DNA of 64,000 nt from Granulicella sp. S156 (GCF_009766105.1 NZ_LMUH01000018.1:139422-203421); one strand, 5' to 3'; counted from the stretch's first letter, positions 51,491 through 61,541 are shown. Made by a program: numbers and translations. The notes: generated from the sequence alone by a model not told the origin.

Positions 51491-54400
51491 CTAGAACGTG
51501 AACCGTGCTAGCGCCTGCAGTCTGCGATTCGGACGCGCGCCTGTAATTTGGCCGAAGCTCGAACTGTTCGTGAAACTAGCCGCTGTACCCACCGCAGTGA
51601 CCGAAAGCGCCGTATTGGGCGGAGAGAGGTTCGTGTGATTGATGACATTGAAGGCGTCCATGCGGAGCTGGAACTTGAGCGCTTTGTAGAGCGTGAAGGA
51701 CCTTGAAACAGTTGCGTCGAATTCAACCTCTCCTGGAGCACGGATCGAGTCGCGTGGAACATCGCCCAGACCTGTCTCGACGATGCGGGTCCGAACCCCG
51801 CTGATGGTGGAGTAGATGGGGCCGGAAGGCGTGAGGGGAAACGCGGTAGTGTCCGTGACCGGGCTGTCCAGATATTGAAGAGCAGAGCCATTCACGGTTG
51901 GGTGGGTCAGCTTCAGATGCGTGCTGTCTCCGTTAGGCCGTTGCTGCGAGACGTTTGGAATTTCATTGCTCTGCGTGATGTTCAACGGCAGACCGGTATG
52001 GCCGTAAAAGATGGGAGAGATCACGATGCTGTGCAGCCACTTGGGACCTGGGGTTGTGTATACCAGGGCGATGTTCAGAACATGCTTTGTATCGAAGTTG
52101 CTGACCGCATAGTCCTGCTCGCGCAGCGACGGAACCGCGGCGTATTGGGCGTTTGCAGTTCCGTTCGGAACTCCATTGGCGAAGATACTGCTGCCATCAT
52201 CGAGGCTTTTGGAAAACGTGTAGTTCGAAAGCACCGCAAGCTGGGTGTTGAACTGACGCCTCAACGTCACCTGAAGACCGTTGTAATTCGCGCTGCCCAC
52301 ATTATCAGTGACAGTAAAACTGCCTAGCGTCGGGAACGGCTTGGCGTTTTGCGAAGCCGATGTTGTGTTCGCCTGGGTGACCGCATCGGACTGCGACAAC
52401 GGCACGATGTTCACCGGTATTACATACGGAAGGTGAAGAGCGTGGTTGCCGACATAGTTGACCTCCAGAGTCAGAGCGAGCGGAAGTCTCCTCTGTATGC
52501 CGAAATTCCACTGCTGGACCAGGGACAGCGGGCTCTGTTTATCGAATGAAACGCCTGAAATCGTGAAAGGGTTTTTAGCTGATGCGCCTACTAGCGCAGC
52601 GAATGGATTGCTTAGATCACGAACTGCGTTGAGAGGAAAACCCTGGGAGAGCGAAAACGGCTGAGGGATTGCTGTGCCTGGGCTGTTATAGGTGTCCACC
52701 ACGTCATATCCGGGAAAGGCGACCTGTCCGCCCAGATTCTGAAACAAGGTCCCGTAAAAGGTGCCGAACGCGGCGCGGATGACGGTCTTGTCGTCAATAC
52801 TGAAGGCCAGTCCGACGCGCGGCGAAATATCGGCCTTGGGTGTCACGATGTCCAACGATGGGGACGCATTGATGCCTGCGGCGAGCAACCCGCCTGTATT
52901 CGGGTCAAAGCGGGTGTAGATGTTGTTCGCGACCGTCATCGGGGACTCGTACTCATAGCGCAGCCCCGCGTTGATCGTTAGCCTGGGAGTGGCCTTCCAA
53001 TCGTCCTGGGCAAATACACCAACGTTGAAGTTGCGCCGACCAGTCTCGGGCATTGGCAACTGATAGTTGCCGGTCGTGATCTTGCCCAGAAGGAAATCGG
53101 CAAGGCCCGTGTTGGCATTGCCCGTGGTGCCGTGATTTGTCAGAGTTCCGCTGAAGGCGAGGGTTCCTTCCGGATTACCGGATGGATTGAACGAGTTGAA
53201 CTGATTTCGGCGCAGCGACACGCCGAACTTGAAGGTATGCGGCCCCACTGTCTTTGTAATGGAGCCGAAAGGCGTGAATGTGTTGGTGATGTTGAGTTGA
53301 TCTGTGTTTTCATCCGATCCGATGTTGCTGAAACCCGGAGACGTCAACTCGGGCATCTGATCCAACGGCAACGAAGCAATGCCCGTCTGCTGGGAGGCAT
53401 TCATGCCTGCACCCGGCGGGTTTCGGATGACCACATTCCGGAAGTAGCCCATGTTCAGATCCATCACCAAGGAGGGACTCCAGACACGGGTGTATTCGAT
53501 AGAAGGCAACCAGGCATTGGTGCACGTGCAATCGTAGGTTGAGTTGAGCAGCGGGCTGCTGTAATAGATCGGGTTCGGTGCCGACTGATTGTAGCGGTAG
53601 AGGTTCAGACTGACGCGGTCACTAGCCGTAATCTCCTGGTCGAGGCGAACCACCAGGCGAAGGGTGTCGCTCACCGGCGCCTGTTGTGAGGTCCAGTTCC
53701 CGGTGTAGCGGTTGTCCGCGGCATCATACGTTCCAGTCGTGTTCGGTAGAGGTAAGAGAGCCAGGATCTTGGCTGCCGCAGGATCGATCGGACCAACCTG
53801 ATCATTGGTAAACGCTGGAGAAGATACCCCGGTTGCCTGGTAAATCTGCTGTGCCTTACGGGCCTTGCCGGTCGCGTCCGTCGTGGCGAGTGCGTTCGAG
53901 AGATCGCCAGTACGCTGGGCGGTCGTAGGAACCGTCAGACTCAGCAACGTTGGGGTATTGGTGATGGTGTAGTCGTAGTTGACGAAGAAGAAGGTTTTGT
54001 TATGCCCATCGTAGACGTGCGGAATCCACACCGGACCGCCGAGGGAGCCGCCTGCCTGGAAGAATCGATCGCGGCCGCGGGGAGTCACCTGGCCCGTCGA
54101 GGAGTTGACAGTTAGCTTGTTGAAGTAAGAGTTGGCATTGAGGGCCTCATTTTGAATGAGGAAGTAAGCATTGCCGTGATAGACATTAGTGCCCGAGATA
54201 GTGTTCACCGTCACCACACCACCTGAGGTGCGACCATATTCTGCCGGGGCATTCGAGGTGAAGATGCGGATTTGGTCGATACCGTCCGGCGATGGAAGGG
54301 TGACTGGCGCACCTGTAGACGCGATGATGGTCGAAACACCGTTCAGCAGTATCTCCGAGTTGAGAGAACGGCTGCCATTGAAGGAGAGCGCCGAACTCGA

Positions 54401-54982
54401 CGGTGTGTCGGCCGAACCACCGTGGGTGACGCCAGGGACCAACGCGAAAAGATACTCCGGGGTGCGACCGATAAGCGGAATGTTCTGGATGTCTTCGGGC
54501 GAGATCGCGGTCGAGATATCCGACGTGCTACGGTCCAACTGTTCGCCCTTAGCTTGGACGGTGACGACTTCGGAGGCCTCTCCAATCTGCATATTGACGT
54601 TCACCGCAGCAACCTGAGCAACGCTCGCGACCAAATTGTCGATGACCGCCTCCTTGAGTCCGTTGGCGGTCACGGTGATCTTGTAGGTTCCCGGGATGAC
54701 TTGTGGAGCGACAAAGGCGCCTGCCGAGTCCGTAGGACCACGAAACGCGATGACTCCGGTGTTCTTGTTCACGATGACGACGGCAGCGTTCGGAACCAAT
54801 GCTCCCGATGGGTCCAATACCTGGCCCCGGATCGTCGCATTCGTGTTCTGTGCCAAGGCAATTCCGGTACCGGTAAGGAAGCCGGTCACGAACCAGAGAC
54901 TTCCAATCAGCACCATTGCAACTGCATGCAACTTGAGCGGGCCACGAGCCTGCCGCAGTAAACTCCAAACGATTTCTCTCAC
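51491..54982 (-). CDS. TonB-dependent receptor, Oar type (third)
   Basis: About 1163 residues: an N-terminal export segment (HAVAMVLIGSLWFVTGFLTGTGIALAQ), a carboxypeptidase-regulatory-like domain (ATIRGQVLDPSGALVPNAAVVIV), a plug (DIQNIPLIGRTPEYLFALVPGV, SEILLNGVSTIIA) and a barrel ending in LARFTF. The start at a GTG at 54982 has GGAGG 6 bases upstream; the ATG at 55018 lacks a ribosome site. It precedes the GH79/GH10/GH12 genes on the same strand with a 51-base gap, so it is probably the xylan/cellulose-fragment receptor of a polysaccharide-utilisation-like operon. Confidence 0.9.
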   Translation of the reverse strand: MREIVWSLLRQARGPLKLHAVAMVLIGSLWFVTGFLTGTGIALAQNTNATIRGQVLDPSGALVPNAAVVIVNKNTGVIAFRGPTDSAGAFVAPQVIPGTYKITVTANGLKEAVIDNLVASVAQVAAVNVNMQIGEASEVVTVQAKGEQLDRSTSDISTAISPEDIQNIPLIGRTPEYLFALVPGVTHGGSADTPSSSALSFNGSRSLNSEILLNGVSTIIASTGAPVTLPSPDGIDQIRIFTSNAPAEYGRTSGGVVTVNTISGTNVYHGNAYFLIQNEALNANSYFNKLTVNSSTGQVTPRGRDRFFQAGGSLGGPVWIPHVYDGHNKTFFFVNYDYTITNTPTLLSLTVPTTAQRTGDLSNALATTDATGKARKAQQIYQATGVSSPAFTNDQVGPIDPAAAKILALLPLPNTTGTYDAADNRYTGNWTSQQAPVSDTLRLVVRLDQEITASDRVSLNLYRYNQSAPNPIYYSSPLLNSTYDCTCTNAWLPSIEYTRVWSPSLVMDLNMGYFRNVVIRNPPGAGMNASQQTGIASLPLDQMPELTSPGFSNIGSDENTDQLNITNTFTPFGSITKTVGPHTFKFGVSLRRNQFNSFNPSGNPEGTLAFSGTLTNHGTTGNANTGLADFLLGKITTGNYQLPMPETGRRNFNVGVFAQDDWKATPRLTINAGLRYEYESPMTVANNIYTRFDPNTGGLLAAGINASPSLDIVTPKADISPRVGLAFSIDDKTVIRAAFGTFYGTLFQNLGGQVAFPGYDVVDTYNSPGTAIPQPFSLSQGFPLNAVRDLSNPFAALVGASAKNPFTISGVSFDKQSPLSLVQQWNFGIQRRLPLALTLEVNYVGNHALHLPYVIPVNIVPLSQSDAVTQANTTSASQNAKPFPTLGSFTVTDNVGSANYNGLQVTLRRQFNTQLAVLSNYTFSKSLDDGSSIFANGVPNGTANAQYAAVPSLREQDYAVSNFDTKHVLNIALVYTTPGPKWLHSIVISPIFYGHTGLPLNITQSNEIPNVSQQRPNGDSTHLKLTHPTVNGSALQYLDSPVTDTTAFPLTPSGPIYSTISGVRTRIVETGLGDVPRDSIRAPGEVEFDATVSRSFTLYKALKFQLRMDAFNVINHTNLSPPNTALSVTAVGTAASFTNSSSFGQITGARPNRRLQALARFTF

Positions 54983-55018
54983 AAAAAGCCTCCAAGGGTG
55001 CCAGCGCGCTTCACACAT

Positions 55019-55395
55019 GCCAGCGGTTCTATTCGTTCGCTCTTAGCTCAGGCCGGTGCCTTTCGCTGAAGCGTTTCGGTTTGGTTAAGCAACGCGACAC
55101 ACTCTACGCGTTGGAAATAACGACGCGAAGCGTGCGTTACAGTACGTACCCCGCCAGCCCCCCTCAACTCCCAGCAAGCTGCTCATTCTCAAAGACTTTT
55201 TGCGGCGACGAGTGGGTGGCAAGGGCCTGTATAATACGTCCTTCAAGCGCTGAAACGCAGAGTTCGTTCCAGTGCATTGATAGTTCAGGCCATGACAGTG
55301 TCGACTGACTGCGTGCTTGATATCCATATGTCGGATACAAGGTAAGCAGCTTCAACATAAGCTGAATGATTCTGGGGAGCAGGAGGATAGCGGCG
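55019..55395. other. Divergent promoter region of receptor and regulator
   Basis: About 380 bases between the divergent third receptor and the ToxR-like regulator. It should hold both promoters. I did not find a convincing operator. Confidence 0.4.
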
Positions 55396-56649
55396 ATGAT
55401 GGCGGTCGAGTTGGAACAGATCAGTACGAAGGACCGGCACGATATCGACCGGCAGGTGGAGCGCATCTTGCAACACCCGCTCTTCCACCAGAGCAAGCGT
55501 CTTCCCATCTTTCTGCGCTACATCGTCGACACTTCCCTCAACCAGGGCGGTCAGGGATCGACGAAGGAGCGAACTGTCGGAATTGAGGTCTTCGGTCGCA
55601 AGCCGGACTATGACAACAATTCGGACCCAATCGTTCGTGTCACCGCAACCGAGTTACGCAAGAAACTGGCCCAGTACTATTACGAGGATGGTCACAGCGA
55701 CGAGATTCGCATTGAATTGCCGCCCGGTTCCTACCTGCCCAGATTCCGCAGGTCGCTGAAGGAGGATGCTGAGGTAGCTGATCAAGCCCAGAGTTTAGAG
55801 TCAGCACTACCCGAGATCGTCGTCACCACGGAGGAGATACCACTTGACGCTGTTGTGGAGAACACGCCGGAGCCCCAGGCACCCTCCAGCCGCCGAGCCA
55901 TGCCTTGGCCCTTGATTGCTGGGGTGCTTTGCGCTCTTTTGGTCGTGGCAGCCGGCTTCTTGATACAGCGAATCTGGAAGCAGCCACGCTCTCCTTTAGA
56001 TAAGTTCTGGTCGCAGCTCGCGGTCAATTCCGAACGAGTCTTTATTGTGATGCCCGTCATTGGGAGCGACAATATCAAGGAAGCCGAGACCCAACGACGG
56101 AGTGTTTCGGTTTCTCCCAACCTCTCTCTTGAAGATACCGACATCGCCGCTCGTGTCGCCGGCCAACTTGAAAGACACGAAGGGCACTTTCAATTTGTCT
56201 CCTCTTCCGAAGTAGCCTTGGATCGATTGCAGACGGAACCGTCGGTACTCATCGGGGCGCTCGACAATGCCTGGACTATGCGTCTCACCCGGGATCTCCC
56301 ATTCGTCTTCGACGAGGCGCCCGACCATCGCACCGGGCGCATTATCGACACCAGCTCCGGAGGCACTAAGAGCTGGACAGTGGATATCGATATGCCCAAT
56401 AAGCGCATCTCCCGTGACTATGGAATTGTGGCTCGTTATACGAGCCGGTTGACGGGAGAGCCGGTCGTTGTCGTGGCCGGTATTTCCTCGCAGGGAACAC
56501 AGGCTGCGGGCAAGTTACTGACTTCCCCCGAATTTGAATCGATTCGCACGATCTCTGAAAAGGGGAAGAATTTCGAGGTGGTCATTGAAACCGAGGCGAT
56601 CGACGGTCATGGCGCCCCACCTCAGATAGTCGCTAGTAAGACGTGGTAG
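55396..56649 (+). CDS. ToxR-like membrane regulator (acidobacterial type)
   Basis: 417 residues. The N-terminal domain (VERILQHPLFHQSKRLPIFLRYIV, STKERTVGIEVFGRKPDYD, DPIVRVTATELRKKLAQYY, IRIELPPGSYLPRF) is a winged-helix-like domain common in Acidobacteria next to TonB receptors and hydrolases. One membrane helix follows near residue 180 (WPLIAGVLCALLVVAAGFLIQ). The C-terminal part (VIGSDNIKEAETQ, ISRDYGIVARYTSRLTGEPVVVV) is expected outside the cytoplasm. AGGAGG precedes the ATG at 55396, where the first of two ATG codons starts. It is divergent from the receptor/hydrolase operon and is a likely regulator of it. Confidence 0.82.
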   Translation: MMAVELEQISTKDRHDIDRQVERILQHPLFHQSKRLPIFLRYIVDTSLNQGGQGSTKERTVGIEVFGRKPDYDNNSDPIVRVTATELRKKLAQYYYEDGHSDEIRIELPPGSYLPRFRRSLKEDAEVADQAQSLESALPEIVVTTEEIPLDAVVENTPEPQAPSSRRAMPWPLIAGVLCALLVVAAGFLIQRIWKQPRSPLDKFWSQLAVNSERVFIVMPVIGSDNIKEAETQRRSVSVSPNLSLEDTDIAARVAGQLERHEGHFQFVSSSEVALDRLQTEPSVLIGALDNAWTMRLTRDLPFVFDEAPDHRTGRIIDTSSGGTKSWTVDIDMPNKRISRDYGIVARYTSRLTGEPVVVVAGISSQGTQAAGKLLTSPEFESIRTISEKGKNFEVVIETEAIDGHGAPPQIVASKTW

Positions 56650-56779
56650 CCGTGCATATTCATCGAAGACGATTGTTGACATACATCTCAATACCAGCCG
56701 ACTCATCAGCGCGCAAATCACAGGGTGTCAGAGTCCTTACACCGACCCTCTCCAGGGGTTGGGGAGGCAGCTTTTCGGT

Positions 56780-56961
56780 CGAAGCAAATACCCAAGTGGT
56801 CGCGTTCTACGAGCACTGGGGCTTCGAGGTGACTCCACGAGTTGTTATGGGCAAGTGGTTAAGGTGAAGAACGCGGCGGTTCGTCGCTGCTTGGGGCCAC
56901 GGTGCAGGAATTCGCTCAATCAATTTCTATGAGCGGTGCGAGCTGAGTATTTCCGGATGAC
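56780..56961 (+). pseudogene. Remnants of GNAT acetyltransferase genes
   Basis: A short frame ending at 56867 reads NTQVVAFYEHWGFEVTPRVV then GKWLR, which matches the last helix and strand of GNAT acetyltransferases (xAVxFYExxGF). A second fragment at 56905-56961 (GIRSINFYERCEL) has the same pattern in another frame. Neither has a start or an acetyl-CoA loop, so both look like decayed or truncated genes. The rest of 56650-56998 holds no other feature. Confidence 0.45.
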
Positions 56962-56998
56962 GGGTAACTTCCTGCTTTCCTAACGATCTATAAGGAGA

Positions 56999-57631
56999 CT
57001 AAGCATGATGGATCTCAGCAAACCAGAAGTATGACTTCAACGTCATCTCATCGGAGATCCACAGATCAATCCCTCTTTCCTCCAGCACTTTTATGTCCCA
57101 TCCGTTCGCTGAGAAGGCGGCCCGAATCTGATCTTCGTGCAGATCTGGTGAATGTTCAGTCGGGTCCGTAACTTTCTTCGGGTTGCTCGCGCTGAATGCT
57201 CGTAGATATATGATCGCGCCAGGTCGACACATGCGGTGCAGAGTTGCGGCGTAAGAGGCACGGTCGTTATCGTCGTAGAGCGAATGGAAGCATCCGATGT
57301 CGACGACGGTATCAAAGTAATGGTCGTAGCCGGGAAGCTCGAACAGGTTGGCTTGCAAGAATTGAGCTGTGTTTCCTTTCTCAGCGGCCCTTAGCTTAGC
57401 CCGTTCTATCGCCTTGGTAGATATGTCGATCCCAAGTACGTTGTATCCGAGATCGGCTAAGTAGATTGAGGTCCGACCAGGGCCGGAGCCCGCATCAAGG
57501 ACATCGCCCTTGATTTTATGAACCTTCTCAAGAGTGGCGATCCATTCGTCCGGCTTCTCGCTGTCAAAGGGAGTCGTCGTGCTTTCGTATTCGTTCTCCC
57601 AGTATCTCTGTAGCTGTGCGACTTTGTTCAT
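56999..57631 (-). CDS. Class I SAM-dependent methyltransferase
   Basis: 210 residues with motif I GDVLDAGSGPGRTSIYLADLG, motif II ending in NVLGIDIS, and a post-motif region FDTVVDIGCFHSL. The head (YWENEYES) and tail (LWISDEMTLKSYFWFAEIH) match small-molecule methyltransferases of the Methyltransf_11/25 type. GAAGAGG stands 6 bases before the ATG. Downstream of the TetX-like gene on the same strand, 95 bases away; may share a xenobiotic-modification role. Confidence 0.85.
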   Translation of the reverse strand: MNKVAQLQRYWENEYESTTTPFDSEKPDEWIATLEKVHKIKGDVLDAGSGPGRTSIYLADLGYNVLGIDISTKAIERAKLRAAEKGNTAQFLQANLFELPGYDHYFDTVVDIGCFHSLYDDNDRASYAATLHRMCRPGAIIYLRAFSASNPKKVTDPTEHSPDLHEDQIRAAFSANGWDIKVLEERGIDLWISDEMTLKSYFWFAEIHHA

Positions 57632-57726
57632 TGAAAACCTCTTCCAGAAAGCTCTTTTTTTAAACTTTTATAGAACGACTACGAGAGCGCATCTCGAAGC
57701 CGGTAGTTAGGATTCGATCCCAATCT

Positions 57727-58896
57727 TCACGCTTGGGCCCTGACCTTTGCATCAATGTGCTCTGCGAAGAATTCGATGAGGCGGGGTATCGCGACCGGAG
57801 AGTGGAATGCATAGGTCTGATCCAAAGTCATGTGAGTGCTCGCAAGTGCTCTCTTTCGCATCTGCGACTCGTAAGAGGCGATTGCTGATTGAACGTTGGG
57901 ATAATCGTTGCTGAGAAGGCATTCCGCAAGTTCTAACGCGTCGAGCATCGCCATGTTGACGCCCTCGCCCGCGTAAGGAGGCATGACGTGGGCGGCGTCC
58001 CCGATCATCGTCATGTTGGGTAATGCTTCCCAGCTCCTCCCCATAGGGAAAAAATATTGCGGCCTCGGGGTAATGTTTGGTTCGGCGTTCTCAAACAGGG
58101 CGTCCCACAATACGCTCCAGCCCGAGAACTCGCTCTTGAACCAGTTCAGAACTTCAGTCCTATTGGAGAAATCAATGTTGGAGTCTCGGAACCAAAGCTC
58201 GTCTGTTCTGTGTCCGGTATAGAAGGCTAAACTGCCGTCTCCCTTCGAGACGACGAATAAGCTCTTTGAATTACCCAAGGCACAGATTTTTCCATTGTCC
58301 ACGAGTTTGTGAATCTCCGGCGTGGCCTTAGCCGAGTGGTAGACATTTCCTTCGACAATCGTGATTCCTGAATAGATTGGTCCAATGGTGGTGATGTAGG
58401 GACGAATTCGCGAGTTTGCTCCGTCCGCCGCGATCACGATATCCGCCAGCGCGCTCTCCCCATTGGAAAAGCTTAGATCGATAGAGCCATCTACTGTAGC
58501 CAGAGAGGTGAACTGTCGGTTCCACACGATTGTGTCCGGCCTCAAAGAGTTGATCAAAAGGTCTCGTAGGGGACCTCGGTCGATCTCGGGACGCTCAGGC
58601 CCATGGTCTCCGCTCACAAAGTTATTCAAGATGATTGTGCCGTCCTGATCGACGACCATTAACTTGTCAGCGTCGGGACGATAGTTTGCTTCGAATGCAT
58701 TCATAAGGTCTGCCTTGCGAAGAGCCTTTAGTCCGGCGTCGTCATGCAAATCCAACGTGGCCCCTTGAGCTCGGGATAATTGCCCGCCATCCCTTTCATA
58801 GACGACGACGTTGGCTCCATTCATTTGTAGGAGCCTTGCTAGGGTGAGTCCCCCAGGGCCGGCTCCGATAATGGCGATCTTTCTTGTTGTGGGCAT
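57727..58896 (-). CDS. TetX-like FAD-dependent monooxygenase
   Basis: 389 residues: FAD motif KIAIIGAGPGGLTLARLLQMNG, Glu/Arg region VVVYERDGG with GATLDLHDDAGL, DG-type motif DIVIAADGANSRIRPY and second FAD motif MIGDAAHVMPPYAGEGVNMAM. These match the TetX subgroup that hydroxylates tetracyclines and other aromatics; the true substrate is unknown. The ATG at 58896 has GGAG upstream; an earlier ATG at 58911 overlaps the inverted repeat and is less likely. It is divergent from a MarR gene, with an operator between them. Confidence 0.88.
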   Translation of the reverse strand: MPTTRKIAIIGAGPGGLTLARLLQMNGANVVVYERDGGQLSRAQGATLDLHDDAGLKALRKADLMNAFEANYRPDADKLMVVDQDGTIILNNFVSGDHGPERPEIDRGPLRDLLINSLRPDTIVWNRQFTSLATVDGSIDLSFSNGESALADIVIAADGANSRIRPYITTIGPIYSGITIVEGNVYHSAKATPEIHKLVDNGKICALGNSKSLFVVSKGDGSLAFYTGHRTDELWFRDSNIDFSNRTEVLNWFKSEFSGWSVLWDALFENAEPNITPRPQYFFPMGRSWEALPNMTMIGDAAHVMPPYAGEGVNMAMLDALELAECLLSNDYPNVQSAIASYESQMRKRALASTHMTLDQTYAFHSPVAIPRLIEFFAEHIDAKVRAQA

Positions 58897-58910
58897 GGGA
58901 ACTATCTCCA

Positions 58911-58950
58911 TTACATCGGTACCAATATAGTTTCATCGGTACCGATGTAA
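58911..58950. promoter_or_regulatory. MarR operator: 13-base inverted repeat with internal palindrome
   Basis: TTACATCGGTACC (58911-58923) and GGTACCGATGTAA (58938-58950) form a perfect 13-base inverted repeat. Within the second arm, CATCGGTACCGATG (58934-58947) is itself a palindrome. It fills the short gap between the divergent monooxygenase and MarR genes, where a MarR dimer would repress both. Confidence 0.7.
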
Positions 58951-58959
58951 AATGCAAGC

Positions 58960-59397
58960 ATGATCTCTCACGCTCCTCAACGCATTGGTTTTTTAGTGAA
59001 CCGCGCTGCTCGCCTGCTCTCACGGCGCGCCGAGAAGCGTCTGAGCAAACTAGGCCTTGCTGTGGCGCAAGTTCCGGTACTATTTGCGCTTAGGGAAGGC
59101 ACCGCTGTATGTCAGAGAGACCTTGCGGCGATCGGCCAGATTGAACAACCCGCGATGGCGGAGCTGCTTAGCCGTATGGAGCGCGATGGTTACATTGAGC
59201 GTTCGCCTGATCCAAATGATGGCAGAAGCAGTCTGATTGCTCTTACGGACTCCGCCAAGCGAAAGCTCGCCCCGGCCCGAGCAGCCCTCGCAATCGGTCA
59301 TCAGGAAACTCTTGCTGGGTTTGCTGATGAGGAGATTGCAATGTTTGCGGCATTTCTTCAACGAGCCGTCTCGAACCTGGAGAGTCCCGACATTTAG
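58960..59397 (+). CDS. MarR-family regulator
   Basis: 145 residues with the MarR winged helix-turn-helix: RDLAAIGQIEQPAMAELLSRMERDGYIERSPDPNDGRSSLIALTDSAKRKL over the normal spacing. The N-terminal helix (RIGFLVNRAARLLSRRAEKRL) and C-terminal dimer helix complete the fold. Divergent from the TetX-like monooxygenase across an inverted-repeat operator, so probable ligand-released repressor of both. Confidence 0.92.
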   Translation: MISHAPQRIGFLVNRAARLLSRRAEKRLSKLGLAVAQVPVLFALREGTAVCQRDLAAIGQIEQPAMAELLSRMERDGYIERSPDPNDGRSSLIALTDSAKRKLAPARAALAIGHQETLAGFADEEIAMFAAFLQRAVSNLESPDI

Positions 59398-59599
59398 ATT
59401 GAACTTGAGATCGCTACCGGCGTTTGGGTGTGAAAATTATTTTTAGAGGGCAGCTTACCTAAGGGGTGATCGGGCACGATAGGGCTGCAAAGCCGCCGCC
59501 GTTTCTGAATAGATATTCACGCACAGCGATGCCCACGACCGTAGCCGGTCTTCCTCGCTCGGCTAACATCACCAGTTATCTATCAGGTTGACTCTCCGA

Positions 59600-61541
59600 T
59601 CAGTTTCCCGGTTCCTCCCCCCGATTGGGCACGGTCATTCGGCGGCTATTCAAATGTATTGAACCAGGCCGAACGATGTGCGGTGTGATCGTGAGGAGCA
59701 ACTCCGTCGAAGTACCGTTGGTGTTTCGGTCGGTGCCCTGGAAGCCGGGCAGGTCGTTCAGGTCGGGAACGCCGTCGAGCATCCTAGCCTCGCTCTTGCT
59801 GACCACTGATGCGAGCATCGTCGTTTCACCTGCTGGGACGGTGATGGTGGAGGCTAGAGCGTGACTGTTCAAAATTGGAATGCTATTGATACTGCCGCCA
59901 GCCAACGCCGCGATCTTCAGATCCAACGCCAGCTGTATTTCGTCGTCCCGCATGACTTGTGGCGTTATCTTCAGCGTGATGCCGAGGTCCTCATATTGGA
60001 TATTGGGCGTGGTGACCGGTGCGCCACCATTCTGGGCGATGACTGCACTGCTGACCCCTAGGGCGGCGGCTTGGGATGCCTGTGAACTGGTTGTGGTGTA
60101 GGTCGAGGTGATGATCGGGTATCGTGTGCCTGAGCGAAAGGTTGCTGTCTGATGATTGCTGGCACGAATCTGTATTGCGTCCAGCGTGCGCGCTTCCGAG
60201 GTGTTGAGGAGCAGGTTGAAAGTGGCGCCCGATGCCACGGATACCCCGGCAAGCGGACCCCCCCCGAAACTACCAAAGACCCCTAGCAGACTTGTGAATT
60301 GGCTAGTGCCGGGAACGCCCGCGGCTATAAGAAACCCCAATTCATTCAACTCGTTCGTAGATGCATTCCCTGTGAGCGTAAGGTATCCGCTGGCGATCGC
60401 TTGATTCAGTAGCGCCTGGTTCGAATTGATAAGGGTCTGTCCCGTCGAGGCAAGGCTGAAGGCAGAAGCCGAACTGGGCGGTGTCAGGCCGATGTCGCGT
60501 GCACTGCTCTTGTCGATTTCATAAAGCTTCACTTCAATTAGTACCTCGGATCCACGGTCCATCATGTCGGCATACGTGGCGTTGACAAGCCGCAAGATGT
60601 CTTCTTCGCCGCGTAACACCATGGAGCCGGAATGGGCATTGGCAGTCACTTGCTTTATCCCGAAAATATTTCGGGCCACACTAGCGAGATCGAGCATTTG
60701 ATCCTGGCTCAATCCGGGCATATAGATTGTCTCTTCTACCAATGGCATCAGTGCGTCGCGGTTCTCCTTGGTATCCTTCGCGATGAGCGCCGTTTTGGTC
60801 TCTATTGGCACAAAGAGAAGTCTGTTCATCTCTGCGAGGATGCGAGTGGCATCGTTGAAATCGACATCGTCCACGTCAAATCGGATCGCCGTTCCGATAG
60901 AGACGGAGGGATCGAATATCACCGCGATACCAAAGGAACCGTAGATGCTGCGAACGATGTCCTGCACGTTACCGCGTAGGTGGAAGCTGTGTACACCCGT
61001 GCTCGGCTCGAATTCGATTGGGCCGGCCAAGGTAAAGGAGATGCTGTGTGCCGTGAGCTTGTCCGGTCTTTGGCGTGTTTCATTCTGCTCGGAGTGCTCC
61101 ATCACGGCGGGGTTGGTCGGATCAAGAGTGCGGGCCTCGGACAGCAGATCCTTGGCGTGATCGAGGGCCCCGACCAGTCGGGCTTCCTCGGCCTCGTGAA
61201 TAAGCTGAGTGACGCGCTCCTCTTGGGTGAAGTGCAAAGCGAGTTCGTAGTCATGGTCTCCGGGATCCAGTTGCGCTGCGCTGGGCGGCGTCAAGTTCGT
61301 TATGGGCGAATTGCTTTGCTCCTTCTAGGTAAAGATCATTTGCTTTTCGGACTAGCTTGGCCGAGAGAAGAGGGCTGTTGGTCGGCGCATCAATTTTCCT
61401 CACCGGCGAAGCGGCCACGGGGGCTGTGCCAACGCTGGCGCTGGGCAGACTACCGGGAGAATCCTTCTGAGTAAGCGCGGCTGGAGTCTGGCACTGGGAG
61501 GCGAATGACAGTGCCAGCGCCGCGGAACAGGCGACTCTCAT
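59600..61541 (-). pseudogene. Secretin (GspD/PilQ type) gene split by an apparent frameshift
   Basis: Two overlapping minus-strand frames encode one protein. The upstream frame (from an ATG at 61541 to a stop at 61251) has a signal-like start (MRVACSAALALSFASQC) and TPR-like text (ANDLYLEGAKQFAHNELDAAQ). The downstream frame (61294-59600) continues it with QLDPGDHDYELALHFTQEERV, then an STN-like region (FTLAGPIEFEPSTG), N-domains (DVDFNDATRILAEMNRLLFVP, ITVPAGETTMLASVVSKSEARML) and the secretin core (LGITLKITPQVMRDDEIQLALDLK, LLLTITPHIVRPG). A +1 change around 61265-61290 would rejoin them (about 646 residues). It is either a real mutation or a sequence error. Secretins form outer-membrane export pores; next to an SLBB export gene, a role in polysaccharide or protein secretion is likely. 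Confidence 0.8.

Noticed and set aside
54272..54961. 229-codon plus-strand frame at the head of the third receptor
   Set aside because: Antisense to the signal peptide and plug; composition Arg/Asp-rich without hydrophobic core.
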